Shown here: positions 33,071-40,416 of the stretch, in pieces
Layout: the number at the start of each line of letters is the position of its first letter
How positions within the stretch are numbered: position 1 is the first letter of the stretch
Assembly: GCA_003142475.1 (NCBI GenBank)
Contig: PLMK01000028.1
Coordinates: 1-51,755 of the forward strand
Origin: Ignavibacteriota bacterium
Lineage (GTDB): Bacteria > Bacteroidota > Ignavibacteria > UBA10030
Direction: 5' to 3'
DNA length: 51,755 bases
Translations under genes and position numbers: made by a program
Notes under the pieces: generated by a model
What the model saw: only the letters and a program-made list of their open reading frames with translations
The model's database searches: none
Told to the model about the DNA's origin: nothing

Positions 33071-34423
33071 TTAATCTTCCTTTGTGGTAAACATAGCTAA
33101 TTGGGGAAGCGCATATCCGGTTTTCGTGCCAAATAATGTTGCTGAATTTACTCTTTCAATACGAATGCCAAGGTAATCACCGATATTATCGCCGTTTTTG
33201 GGAAAGATCACCATTTTATTTGTATCTGTTCTACCGCAAAACTCGTTAGCGGATTTTTTACTCAATCCTTCGACAAGAACTTCCACTGTATTGCCAATTA
33301 TTGTTGTGTTTCGCCGAAGTGAAATATTTCGCTGAAGTTCAATAATTTCACTGAGCCGACGATTCTTTACTTCTTCAGGAATATCATCGCCCATTCGCCA
33401 TGCTTTTGTGTTCTCCCGTGGAGAATATTTAAATGTGTAAGCACCGTCAAATTCTACTTCCTGTAATAAATCTAATGTTATCTTGTGGTCGTCTTCTGTC
33501 TCGGTCGGAAATCCTGAAATAATATCAGTGGACAGACTAATATCTGGAATATTTTTTTTGATTCTACGAACTAAATTAAAATACTGATCTCGTGTATAAG
33601 TTCGGTTCATCAATTCTAAAATTCTATTTGAGCCGGATTGCACAGGCAGGTGAATATAATTACAAATGTTATTCCGCGATGCAATAGCATCAATGAGCTT
33701 ATCCGACATATCTTGTGGATGTGAAGTCATGAATCTTATACGCATTTTTTTATCTACACTTGCAACCTTGACAAGTAAATCTGCAAAGTCGAATTCACCA
33801 TCGCTGTATGAGTTTACATTCTGACCAAGCAGTGTTACTTCCTTAAATCCTCGGCGTGAAAGATCTTCCATTTCTAGCACAATAGATGCTAATGAACGAC
33901 TTCGTTCACGGCCGCGTGTGAACGGCACAACACAGTAAGTGCAAAATTTATCACAGCCACGCATAATGGAAACCCAAGCACTGAATCCATCGGTGCGGAA
34001 TGGATCAATGTCATCGTACTTTTCTACGCGAGAAAGTTTCACAGCAATTCCTTTTTCACCACTAACAGCCGCATCGATAAGCGCAGGCAGCTTGCGGTAT
34101 TCATCCGGTCCTACAACGAGATCAACAAAATCTCCCAACTCCATCAACTCTTTGCAAACACGCTTTGCCATGCACCCCAGCACACCAACTATAACATTGG
34201 GATTCGCTTTCTTGTAATGATTAAAATCACCAAGCCGCCCGATGATTCGCTGTTCGGCGTTATCGCGCACAGCACAGGTGTTCACCAGAACAACGTCTGC
34301 GTTTGACAGTGTTTCAGTACGGATAAAACCAGCTTTGTTTATAATGCTGAGGACAATTTCCGTATCCGCCATGTTCATCTGACAGCCGTATGTTTCAATA
34401 TATACACTACGGTTTGCTTGCAT
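33071..34423 (-). CDS. miaB: tRNA-2-methylthio-N6-dimethylallyladenosine synthase
   Basis: 450 residues, a radical-SAM methylthiotransferase that adds the 2-methylthio group to i6A37 of tRNA. The N-terminal UPF0004 domain has YIETYGCQMNMADTE (Cys14), VNTCAVRDNAEQR near Cys50 and GCMAKR near Cys84 for the auxiliary cluster. The radical-SAM CxxxCxxC is in MRGCDKFCTYCVVPFTRGRE near 153-172. A C-terminal TRAM domain follows (about 370-440). MiaB rather than RimO or MtaB is indicated by YGCQMN and RGCDKFCTYCVVP. It is the first gene of the six-gene operon with a promoter 20 bp upstream. miaA is not in the window. Confidence 0.95.
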   Translation of the reverse strand: MQANRSVYIETYGCQMNMADTEIVLSIINKAGFIRTETLSNADVVLVNTCAVRDNAEQRIIGRLGDFNHYKKANPNVIVGVLGCMAKRVCKELMELGDFVDLVVGPDEYRKLPALIDAAVSGEKGIAVKLSRVEKYDDIDPFRTDGFSAWVSIMRGCDKFCTYCVVPFTRGRERSRSLASIVLEMEDLSRRGFKEVTLLGQNVNSYSDGEFDFADLLVKVASVDKKMRIRFMTSHPQDMSDKLIDAIASRNNICNYIHLPVQSGSNRILELMNRTYTRDQYFNLVRRIKKNIPDISLSTDIISGFPTETEDDHKITLDLLQEVEFDGAYTFKYSPRENTKAWRMGDDIPEEVKNRRLSEIIELQRNISLRRNTTIIGNTVEVLVEGLSKKSANEFCGRTDTNKMVIFPKNGDNIGDYLGIRIERVNSATLFGTKTGYALPQLAMFTTKED

Positions 34424-34443
34424 TTCAGTCTTTTTGATGAATC

Positions 34444-34472
34444 ATGATAATGAAACAATGGCAGACTCACAA
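34444..34472 (-). promoter_or_regulatory. Promoter candidate for the miaB-to-TPR operon
   Basis: Minus strand: TTGTGA (34472-34467), 17-bp spacer, TATCAT (34449-34444). The leader would be only about 14 nt. Confidence 0.5.
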
Positions 34473-34595
34473 CAATTCACATACATGATTAATGTTAATT
34501 AATCTTAAAGAAATTGTTGATGTTTTAGCCCTTAACCTATTGTCGTATTGCCAAATCGGCAGGGTTTAATCCTTTTTTTAACTAGTTTTTGGGGA

Positions 34596-34624
34596 TTGAT
34601 TGAACGCAAATGCTGTTGTATATT
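34596..34624 (+). promoter_or_regulatory. Promoter candidate for pta
   Basis: TTGATT (34596-34601), 17-bp spacer, TATATT (34619-34624), with an inferred start near 34631 and a leader of about 83 nt. The rest of the 34424-34713 spacer shows only a T7 run at 34573-34579 without a convincing stem. Confidence 0.55.
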
Positions 34625-34713
34625 GAAGAGAATTAAAAATATATGAATTCCATTGGCTCATAGTGAAATACTTTTAACACCTATAACTTGAAAAACAAAT
34701 AAGAAAGCAACAT

Positions 34714-35694
34714 ATGGCAAAAATTATTGATGAAATAAGAGCAAAAGCAAAACAACTCAAGAAGCATATTGTTCTCCCCGACGCAATGGACGAGCGCGCA
34801 ATCCAGGCGGCACGTATCATTTTAGATGAACAAATTGCAACCATTTCTCTCGTCGGCAACGAAGAAGCAATTCGTGCCAAGGCACAACAGATAGGTGTCG
34901 GTTTGGAGAAAATATATATAGTGGATCCTGAAAAATCAGAAAAGCTGACAGACTTCACTAATATATTTTTCAATCTCCGTAAAGCGAAAGGAATTCAGTT
35001 TGAACAAGCACTAGAGACTATGAAGCTTCCCCTTTTTTTTGGAGCAATGATGGTTCGCGAAGAAATGGTAGATGGAAGTGTTGCTGGATCGCTCTCGACC
35101 ACAAGTGATGTGATTCGTGCAGGAATTCAAATTGTTGGAATGCCTGCCGGGATTGCAGTTGCATCGAGTTTTTTCTTAATGGTTTTACCGCATATAACTT
35201 ATTCATATGCTGATTGCGGAGTAGTACCAGAACCAACAGCAGAACAACTTGCAGATATTGCAATTTCCACAGCAGCGAATCATCGCAAGCTGACAGGCGA
35301 AGAACCGCGTGTTGCGATGCTTTCATTTTCGACAAAAGGAAGTGCTTCACATCCTTGCATAGAAAAAGTACAGAAGGCAACTTCAATCGCAAAAATGAAA
35401 AAGCCCGACCTTATTATCGATGGAGAATTGCAGTTTGATGCTGCTGTTGTTCCTTCCGTTAGCGCAAAGAAAGCTCCAGGTAGTCCGGTTGCCGGCTCAG
35501 CTAATGTCTTTATTTTTCCAAATTTAGATGCCGGAAATATCAGCTACAAGATAACGCAGCGGTTAGCCGGGGCAGAAGCATTTGGCCCGATTATTCAAGG
35601 TTTAAAGAGACCATGCTACGATTTGTCGCGCGGATGTAGTGTTAGCGACATTGTGACTATGGTTGCGATTAACTCTGTCGCAGGAGCTGTTTAA
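34714..35694 (+). CDS. pta: Phosphate acetyltransferase (short form)
   Basis: 326 residues, the length of single-domain Pta enzymes, which exchange acetyl-CoA and acetyl phosphate. The pattern IVLPDAMDERAIQAARI at about 19-35, AGSLSTTSDVIRAGIQIVG near 121-139, the catalytic-site residues in MLSFSTKGSASHP near 206-218 and GPIIQGLKRPCYDLSRGCSVSDIV near the end are typical. The last block (RGCSVSDIV) separates Pta from phosphate butyryltransferases. No acetate kinase gene is adjacent. The next gene on the same strand, an HGSNAT-like acyltransferase, begins within about 60-75 bp, so cotranscription is likely. Confidence 0.93.
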   Translation: MAKIIDEIRAKAKQLKKHIVLPDAMDERAIQAARIILDEQIATISLVGNEEAIRAKAQQIGVGLEKIYIVDPEKSEKLTDFTNIFFNLRKAKGIQFEQALETMKLPLFFGAMMVREEMVDGSVAGSLSTTSDVIRAGIQIVGMPAGIAVASSFFLMVLPHITYSYADCGVVPEPTAEQLADIAISTAANHRKLTGEEPRVAMLSFSTKGSASHPCIEKVQKATSIAKMKKPDLIIDGELQFDAAVVPSVSAKKAPGSPVAGSANVFIFPNLDAGNISYKITQRLAGAEAFGPIIQGLKRPCYDLSRGCSVSDIVTMVAINSVAGAV

Positions 35695-35768
35695 CGAACG
35701 CGCTTCCAAGAGCGGAGCGCACACATCACACCTGGAGCGAAGGCAAAGGGCGGTACGCATTTCTCGAT

Positions 35769-36902
35769 TTGTACCGAGGAATTATCGTGCTTTTCATGCT
35801 CGAAGGACATGTGTTGCGCGAACTGCTCACTCCAGATATCAAGGCAACGCAATTCTTTACATTCCATGAAGTTTTCCACGGTGTTACAGCGCCGGGATTC
35901 CTTTTTGCTGCGGGGTTTACTTTTGCCATTGCTACCCAACGTCGATGGGAAGAATCTATAGCATTCACTCATGGATTCTTCCGGCGAATGTGGCGAGCAA
36001 TATTGCTAATTCTTATTGGCTATGCGCTACACATTCCGTTTCTTTCTCTTCAGAAAACGCTTGTAATAGCAAATCTAGAGCAATTGAATGCTTTTTTTGT
36101 TTTCGATGTGCTTCAATGTATCGGTATGTATTTACTGATGATGCGTATATTGCTGGTAATGTTGAGACAGGAAAAGTTGTTTATTGGCACTTTGTTAGCA
36201 TTGCTCCTCGCATTCGTTTATGCAACACCGTTGTTTTGGACAGCGCAGGCACAGCAAATAATGCCTCTGATTGTTTCATCGGCAATCAATGGATTGGCCG
36301 GATCACCGTTTCCATTGTTTCCTTATACTGGATTTCTTATTGCGGGCACGTGCGTATCTTGGCTTTTTTTGCGCGTTGGACAAGACAAACACCAAGAATT
36401 GTTCATTAAGTGGCTGATGCTTGCTGGTGTAATACTTATCGTAGTTGGTACGCTTATCGATGCTTTACCGGTGCAAACGTACATACAAGATAATTTTTGG
36501 AGTACCAGTCCAAATTACTTTTGGATTAGATTGGGTATATTGTTGTTAATGCTGGGTGCACTTTGGTACATCGAAGATTTTTTTTCTATACATAGCGATA
36601 CAATTGTATGGATGCCAAAGTGGTTGACTATTCTCGGTATCGAATCGCTATTTGTGTACATCGCTCACTTGATTATTCTCTGTGGATGGGCAACAAATAC
36701 TCAATACAATCTGCGTGCATGGTGGGGCGGCAAACTCAATATTATCGAAGTAACTCTCGTGTTCCTCGAACTTACTCTATTGATGATACCGTTTTCTTTT
36801 GCCTGGCATCATCTCAAAAAGAAACATCCAAAACTAATGAGAGGTATTTTTTGGTGGATCGGTTTTTGCTTAACGTGGTCGTTTCTCTTTAATCCTTATT
36901 AA
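35769..36902 (+). CDS. HGSNAT-like (DUF1624) multi-pass membrane acyltransferase-type protein
   Basis: About 377 residues from the first usable start (TTG at 35769), with roughly nine to ten membrane helices. It resembles the heparan-alpha-glucosaminide N-acetyltransferase/DUF1624 group: RGIIVLFMLEGHVLRELL at the start, FHGVTAPGFLFAAGFTFAIA near 33-52, a PLFPYTGFLIAG loop near 180, and LTILGIESLFVYIAHLIIL near 290. The oddity is at the N-terminus: the in-frame codons just before the TTG read RYAFLDL, which is the expected family lead-in, yet no ATG, GTG or TTG exists further upstream before the in-frame TAA at 35670. A better-placed ribosome site (GAGGA) serves a GTG at 35787. The true start or a frameshift is unresolved. 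Confidence 0.72.
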   Translation: MYRGIIVLFMLEGHVLRELLTPDIKATQFFTFHEVFHGVTAPGFLFAAGFTFAIATQRRWEESIAFTHGFFRRMWRAILLILIGYALHIPFLSLQKTLVIANLEQLNAFFVFDVLQCIGMYLLMMRILLVMLRQEKLFIGTLLALLLAFVYATPLFWTAQAQQIMPLIVSSAINGLAGSPFPLFPYTGFLIAGTCVSWLFLRVGQDKHQELFIKWLMLAGVILIVVGTLIDALPVQTYIQDNFWSTSPNYFWIRLGILLLMLGALWYIEDFFSIHSDTIVWMPKWLTILGIESLFVYIAHLIILCGWATNTQYNLRAWWGGKLNIIEVTLVFLELTLLMIPFSFAWHHLKKKHPKLMRGIFWWIGFCLTWSFLFNPY

Positions 36903-37001
36903 TCCAAAAATCTTGAGAGCAAATTCCCTTAGGATCAATGCTGAACATTTGCAAACACATTGCTTATAGCTGAACACACACGCTGTGTTGGACTTGTACA
37001 A

Positions 37002-38030
37002 CTATTCTTTCGTTCTTGCGAGACGCTCTTCCTGTAATATCAACCGCAGGGAAATCCGATGTGTATTCCCAAGGTTATTTGTTTCGTCGAATTGAGCAAA
37101 AGAATAATCGATATCTATCTTGCGCAGATGAATCCCAGCACCAAGTGTCAGTTGCTTTATATCATTGTAACCAACACGCAGTGCAATAGACTTTTTGAAA
37201 TCAAATTCAAGTCCTATATGCGGATCAAAACTAACGGGACCAAGGTGAGCAATAGAGGCGAACTGGCGATTCTCAAATCGAATGTCCACATCTGTAGTTG
37301 GCGCAAACCGTCCACCAAAAAGTTCTATAAAGTATGTGGTTCCTACTTTTAGAGTCGGTGAAATCAATTCATTAGTACCTGTGGACCACGCTACCAGCGT
37401 TGTAGTAATGTCTTGAGCATTTACTGCGACATACCAGTTATTCTTCGGAGAATAAAGCATTCCAACATCAAAACCGATACCTGTAGCTGAATACTCTGCC
37501 AGAGTTCTCCGAATTACCTTCAAATTGAATCCATACATTAGACTGCTTGCAGAGCGTCGTGCATAAGAAAAGTACATTGCCCAATCTGCTGAATTAAAAT
37601 AAGTAATTTTACTTTCATCTATCCGTACTGCATTTGTATATTGATCACGCGGTACCGGATTTCCATTTGCATCAACCCCGGCATCTCTTGTATCTGGGAT
37701 GCCGTCCACACCAAGACGCATCACACTCACGCCAAATGTTGCATTTGTCCCATAAGGAATCGCCACCGCACCGAAATCATAGTTCTCCAAACTGCCAAAT
37801 CGTTCATCGTGCATAAGTATTGCTTCTGGATAATCGATACGTGCAAGTGCTGCCGGATTCCAATATCCAGCCGAAGCATCATTCGCGAGTGCTGCATAAG
37901 CACCGCCAAGTCCCAGTGCGCGGCCGCCAACACCAATGGAAAGAAACTCGCCTGCATATTTTGCAATATGTTGCGATGATGCATATTGTCCAACAAGCAT
38001 CATCAGTAGAATTATTTTTAGAATCTTCAT
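37002..38030 (-). CDS. PorV/PorQ-family outer-membrane beta-barrel protein
   Basis: About 342 residues from the ATG at 38030, which has AGGTGG close upstream; an earlier in-frame codon at 38066 would lie in a terminator hairpin. A signal peptide (MKILKIILLMMLVGQYASSQ) is followed by the PorV-type opening KYAGEFLSIGVGGRALGLGGAYAALANDASAGYWNPAAL. Fourteen or so amphipathic strands follow, ending with HRISLRLIL. The family includes PorV, which shuttles type IX secretion substrates, and related FadL-like barrels. Which one this is cannot be told without the rest of the genome. It is a single-gene unit with a long structured leader and converges on the HGSNAT-like gene (99 bp apart). Confidence 0.86.
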   Translation of the reverse strand: MKILKIILLMMLVGQYASSQHIAKYAGEFLSIGVGGRALGLGGAYAALANDASAGYWNPAALARIDYPEAILMHDERFGSLENYDFGAVAIPYGTNATFGVSVMRLGVDGIPDTRDAGVDANGNPVPRDQYTNAVRIDESKITYFNSADWAMYFSYARRSASSLMYGFNLKVIRRTLAEYSATGIGFDVGMLYSPKNNWYVAVNAQDITTTLVAWSTGTNELISPTLKVGTTYFIELFGGRFAPTTDVDIRFENRQFASIAHLGPVSFDPHIGLEFDFKKSIALRVGYNDIKQLTLGAGIHLRKIDIDYSFAQFDETNNLGNTHRISLRLILQEERLARTKE

Positions 38031-38043
38031 GCTCCACCTAAGA

Positions 38044-38073
38044 CAAAAAAACCCGACAATGTGCATCGGGGTT
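38044..38073 (-). terminator. Intrinsic terminator directly upstream of the porV-like gene
   Basis: On the minus strand CCCGA pairs with TCGGG (outer A/T pairs extend the stem past one mismatch), with a nine-base loop and seven T residues (38050-38044). It lies 14 bp before the start codon and about 385 bp after the transporter gene, so it is more likely part of the porV leader than the transporter's own terminator. Confidence 0.8.
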
Positions 38074-38199
38074 TGATGAACGAACTCTCTCTATCGTTGC
38101 GTGATTTGGTTGATGACAACGTTCGAGATAAGTTACGATGCAAAAAACAGCACAGCACAACTTTCTCACAATTGTCTATACGCGGCATTCCTTTCTATA
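38044..38199 (-). promoter_or_regulatory. Candidate attenuating leader RNA of the porV-like gene
   Basis: The minus-strand RNA contains a hairpin in which CGAACGTTG (38125-38117) pairs with CAACG (38099-38095) and TTCG (38084-38081), with a one-sided internal loop. TGCATCG (38142-38136) is perfectly complementary to CGATGCA (38068-38062), and the latter includes part of the 5' arm and loop of the terminator. The two pairings exclude each other, which is the layout of a transcription-control riboswitch or attenuator. I recognise no known riboswitch class. The complementarity is seen; regulation is inference. Confidence 0.4.
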
Positions 38200-38205
38200 T
38201 GTAAT

Positions 38206-38234
38206 AATGTAGAAGATTCTATGAAGAGAATCAA
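38206..38234 (-). promoter_or_regulatory. Weak promoter candidate for the porV leader
   Basis: Minus strand: TTGATT (38234-38229), 17-bp spacer, TACATT (38211-38206). The -10 is the same as in the mnmE promoter candidate. It would give a leader of about 170 nt. Confidence 0.35.
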
Positions 38235-38344
38235 GGTTAACGGTTCAAATTATTGTAGCCCATTGACCCAAATATGAACTATCCCTAAGTAGCTTATTTC
38301 GATAATGTGTAGGATCACATCATGTTCTTCTAATTTAAGCAATT

Positions 38345-38396
38345 AAGAGAGTTCCATCAAGGGTAGTGAACTCATAAAACCAGGTGGAACTCTCTT
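38345..38396. repeat. 12-bp perfect inverted repeat after the transporter gene
   Basis: AAGAGAGTTCCA (38345-38356) and TGGAACTCTCTT (38385-38396) flank 28 bases. It lies 62 bp past the transporter stop. It may be that gene's terminator, though the T tract is poor, or the end of a small inserted element. The rest of the 391-bp spacer before the porV leader shows no gene. Confidence 0.7.
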
Positions 38397-38457
38397 ACAG
38401 AAAATGAGTTTGGTAAATAGTTTCTCCAAAATTTTGGTTGTACAAAATTCAAATATC

Positions 38458-39918
38458 TTAAACTTTTCCTCTGCGATGTTCAAGTTCAGTACGTATTTCT
38501 TCACATTTCTGTTTTGTAAGATCAAGTTTTGAAATTATGAAGATTACTACAAGCAAACCGACAATGGGGATACATGCAAGCATTGACCGGATCCAGAATA
38601 TTGTATTCGGTGATTGTGCGCCAATGGCCGCATTGAACCCGGACCAACCAAGAATTAAACCGGCAACGAATCCACCCATAGAATTTCCAAGTTTAAGAAC
38701 GTACGATCCACACGCCGTAAAAGAACCTTCTCTGCGTATTCCCATCGTTAACTCGTCATAATCAATGACATCCGCTCCAATGGAGCCATGTAGCATCCAG
38801 AGACCAGCTGCTGCAAGTCCCATGGTACCAGAAGCGATTGTCTGCAGCCAGGGGATAGCCGGTGTGTAGAGGAACCATGAACCGCCATATCCTAAAATAC
38901 CAATGACAGCTGCCACCATAACGGCGGTTTTCTTCTGTGTTGCACGCGCCACTTGTCCTAGAAGTGGTGCACCAAAGAATCCACCAATCATGAAAGCAAC
39001 CCCCATCCAAAAGTTCCAGTTATCCCCGCTGATGGTACTGCCGCCGCAAACATAATAAACGGTGGCATAGTACCCGAGAGAACCCACCATGCTTGTACTT
39101 AGGGTGAACGTAGCACCATAGCCCATGATGACTCTGAAGGGTTTACATTTCAAGGTCTCATACAACGACGCTTTCAGTGAAATACGTTCCTTTATCTTCA
39201 CAACAACTTTTTCGTAATACCGTTCTTTAACCCTGAAGAATATTGTAATGGAAAAGATAGCCATCAATGTTCCAAGTATACAGGTATATACCTGTATACC
39301 AAGTAGTGTATTTTTCCCAACCACTGTCCCCGGAAGAAGAAACCAGGAGAGATTGGTGAAGCGCAACGCGTAAAAATTTGCCACTTCAAAAATTTTCTGC
39401 ATTGATCCTTTATAAGTCATCACCGATGTTCGTTCCTCATAGTCGGGAGTCATCTCTGCTCCAAGACTATTATACGGTACCGTATACATGGCCATGATAG
39501 GGATATATACCAGTGATGATCCCATCATATACCAGAAGATAGCAGACAAGCCAAGAAATGTATGGCTAGCCCAGGAAGGAGAGACCAGGAAGAGTGTGGG
39601 CAAACAAAGACCGGCTAGTACACCTGCAACAAGAATGAATGGACGCCTGCGTCCAAACTTGGAGCGAAAATTATCCGATATCCAGCCTGTGATTGGATCA
39701 GAAATCGCATCGTAGATTCTGATAAGTGTTAATGCAAGACCGACAAGCCACGGATCCACTCCTAGGTAGATATTGAACACCGCAAAAGCAACTCCGGGAT
39801 AGAGCCAGAATCCCCACATGTCGAGGGCAGTTCCAAGTCCGTATGATGTTTTTGTAGAAACTGGAATTCGATCTCGTATGCGCTCTATGACGTTTTTTGA
39901 ATTTGCTTCTTGTGCCAT
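38458..39918 (-). CDS. GPH-family (MelB/YicJ-like) sugar:cation symporter
   Basis: 486 residues with about 12 membrane helices. It belongs to the glycoside-pentoside-hexuronide:cation symporter family within the major facilitator superfamily. Recognisable parts are YGLGTALDMWGFW near 22, the cation/sugar motif LIRIYDAISDPITGWISDNFRSKFGRRRPFIL near 63-94, YNSLGAEMTPDYEERT near 148, and GADVIDYDELTMGIRREGSF near 380-399. The start has AAGGAG six bases upstream. The substrate is unknown; no glycosidase gene is adjacent. It stands alone between two unusually long non-coding stretches in an otherwise packed window, which fits later acquisition. Confidence 0.9.
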   Translation of the reverse strand: MAQEANSKNVIERIRDRIPVSTKTSYGLGTALDMWGFWLYPGVAFAVFNIYLGVDPWLVGLALTLIRIYDAISDPITGWISDNFRSKFGRRRPFILVAGVLAGLCLPTLFLVSPSWASHTFLGLSAIFWYMMGSSLVYIPIMAMYTVPYNSLGAEMTPDYEERTSVMTYKGSMQKIFEVANFYALRFTNLSWFLLPGTVVGKNTLLGIQVYTCILGTLMAIFSITIFFRVKERYYEKVVVKIKERISLKASLYETLKCKPFRVIMGYGATFTLSTSMVGSLGYYATVYYVCGGSTISGDNWNFWMGVAFMIGGFFGAPLLGQVARATQKKTAVMVAAVIGILGYGGSWFLYTPAIPWLQTIASGTMGLAAAGLWMLHGSIGADVIDYDELTMGIRREGSFTACGSYVLKLGNSMGGFVAGLILGWSGFNAAIGAQSPNTIFWIRSMLACIPIVGLLVVIFIISKLDLTKQKCEEIRTELEHRRGKV

Positions 39919-40416
39919 TTACGCTCCTTAGTTATGAATTCAAGATAAGTATTTAGCAGTACGTTTTAACATTTCTTCTAACAATAAAAGGAACATTTTC
40001 TATAAATGCTGTATATAAATAGTGCCTAAAAAACCTACTTTTGTCATGATAAATATTTTCATTTATTTTTTCAGAATGGTTATCCATTTGCTGTTTGGGT
40101 TTTACCAAAGCTGGAAGGTAATACTTGGCCGGAGTAAACCGAAGGCAGGATTTCTTCATAGCAGGAAATGTTGGGCAAACTTTGTTTAGTGCTATTGGCA
40201 ACACGCTTTGACAATGGAGCGTTCGTTACACCTTGATGAGTTCTTATGGTACATCTTTATAGGGAGCTAAAGAGAATCATAGTATTGCTGTTCGTTAAAA
40301 AACATGTTAAAACAGGCTTTGCCGTGGCGAGAGGAAAACATATGATTCTATAGAATTCCGCATTTTGAATGCAGTAAAACTCGAAGAGTATCAACCTATT
40401 TCATTTATCAATCAAG
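39919..40416. other. 498-bp gene-free spacer, possible degraded insertion
   Basis: The longest non-coding stretch of the window, between the transporter start and the dnaX stop. An 83-codon open frame on the minus strand (39953-40204) has no recognisable motif, no good ribosome site and a composition unlike its neighbours, so I do not call it a gene. A 12-bp palindrome, ATTCTATAGAAT, lies near 40350. No tRNA, terminal repeats or transposase remnant could be identified by eye. Confidence 0.4.

Noticed and set aside
34561..34582. T7 run before pta as an intrinsic terminator
   Set aside because: The sequence in front forms only a four-pair stem and no plus-strand gene ends nearby.
38343..38525. 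60-codon open frame over the end of the transporter gene
   Set aside because: It overlaps the transporter C-terminus in another frame and includes the inverted repeat; most likely chance.
39953..40204. 83-codon open frame on the minus strand between the transporter and dnaX
   Set aside because: No recognisable motif, no ribosome site and no conserved neighbour pattern; it could be a decayed remnant, but it cannot be supported as a gene.
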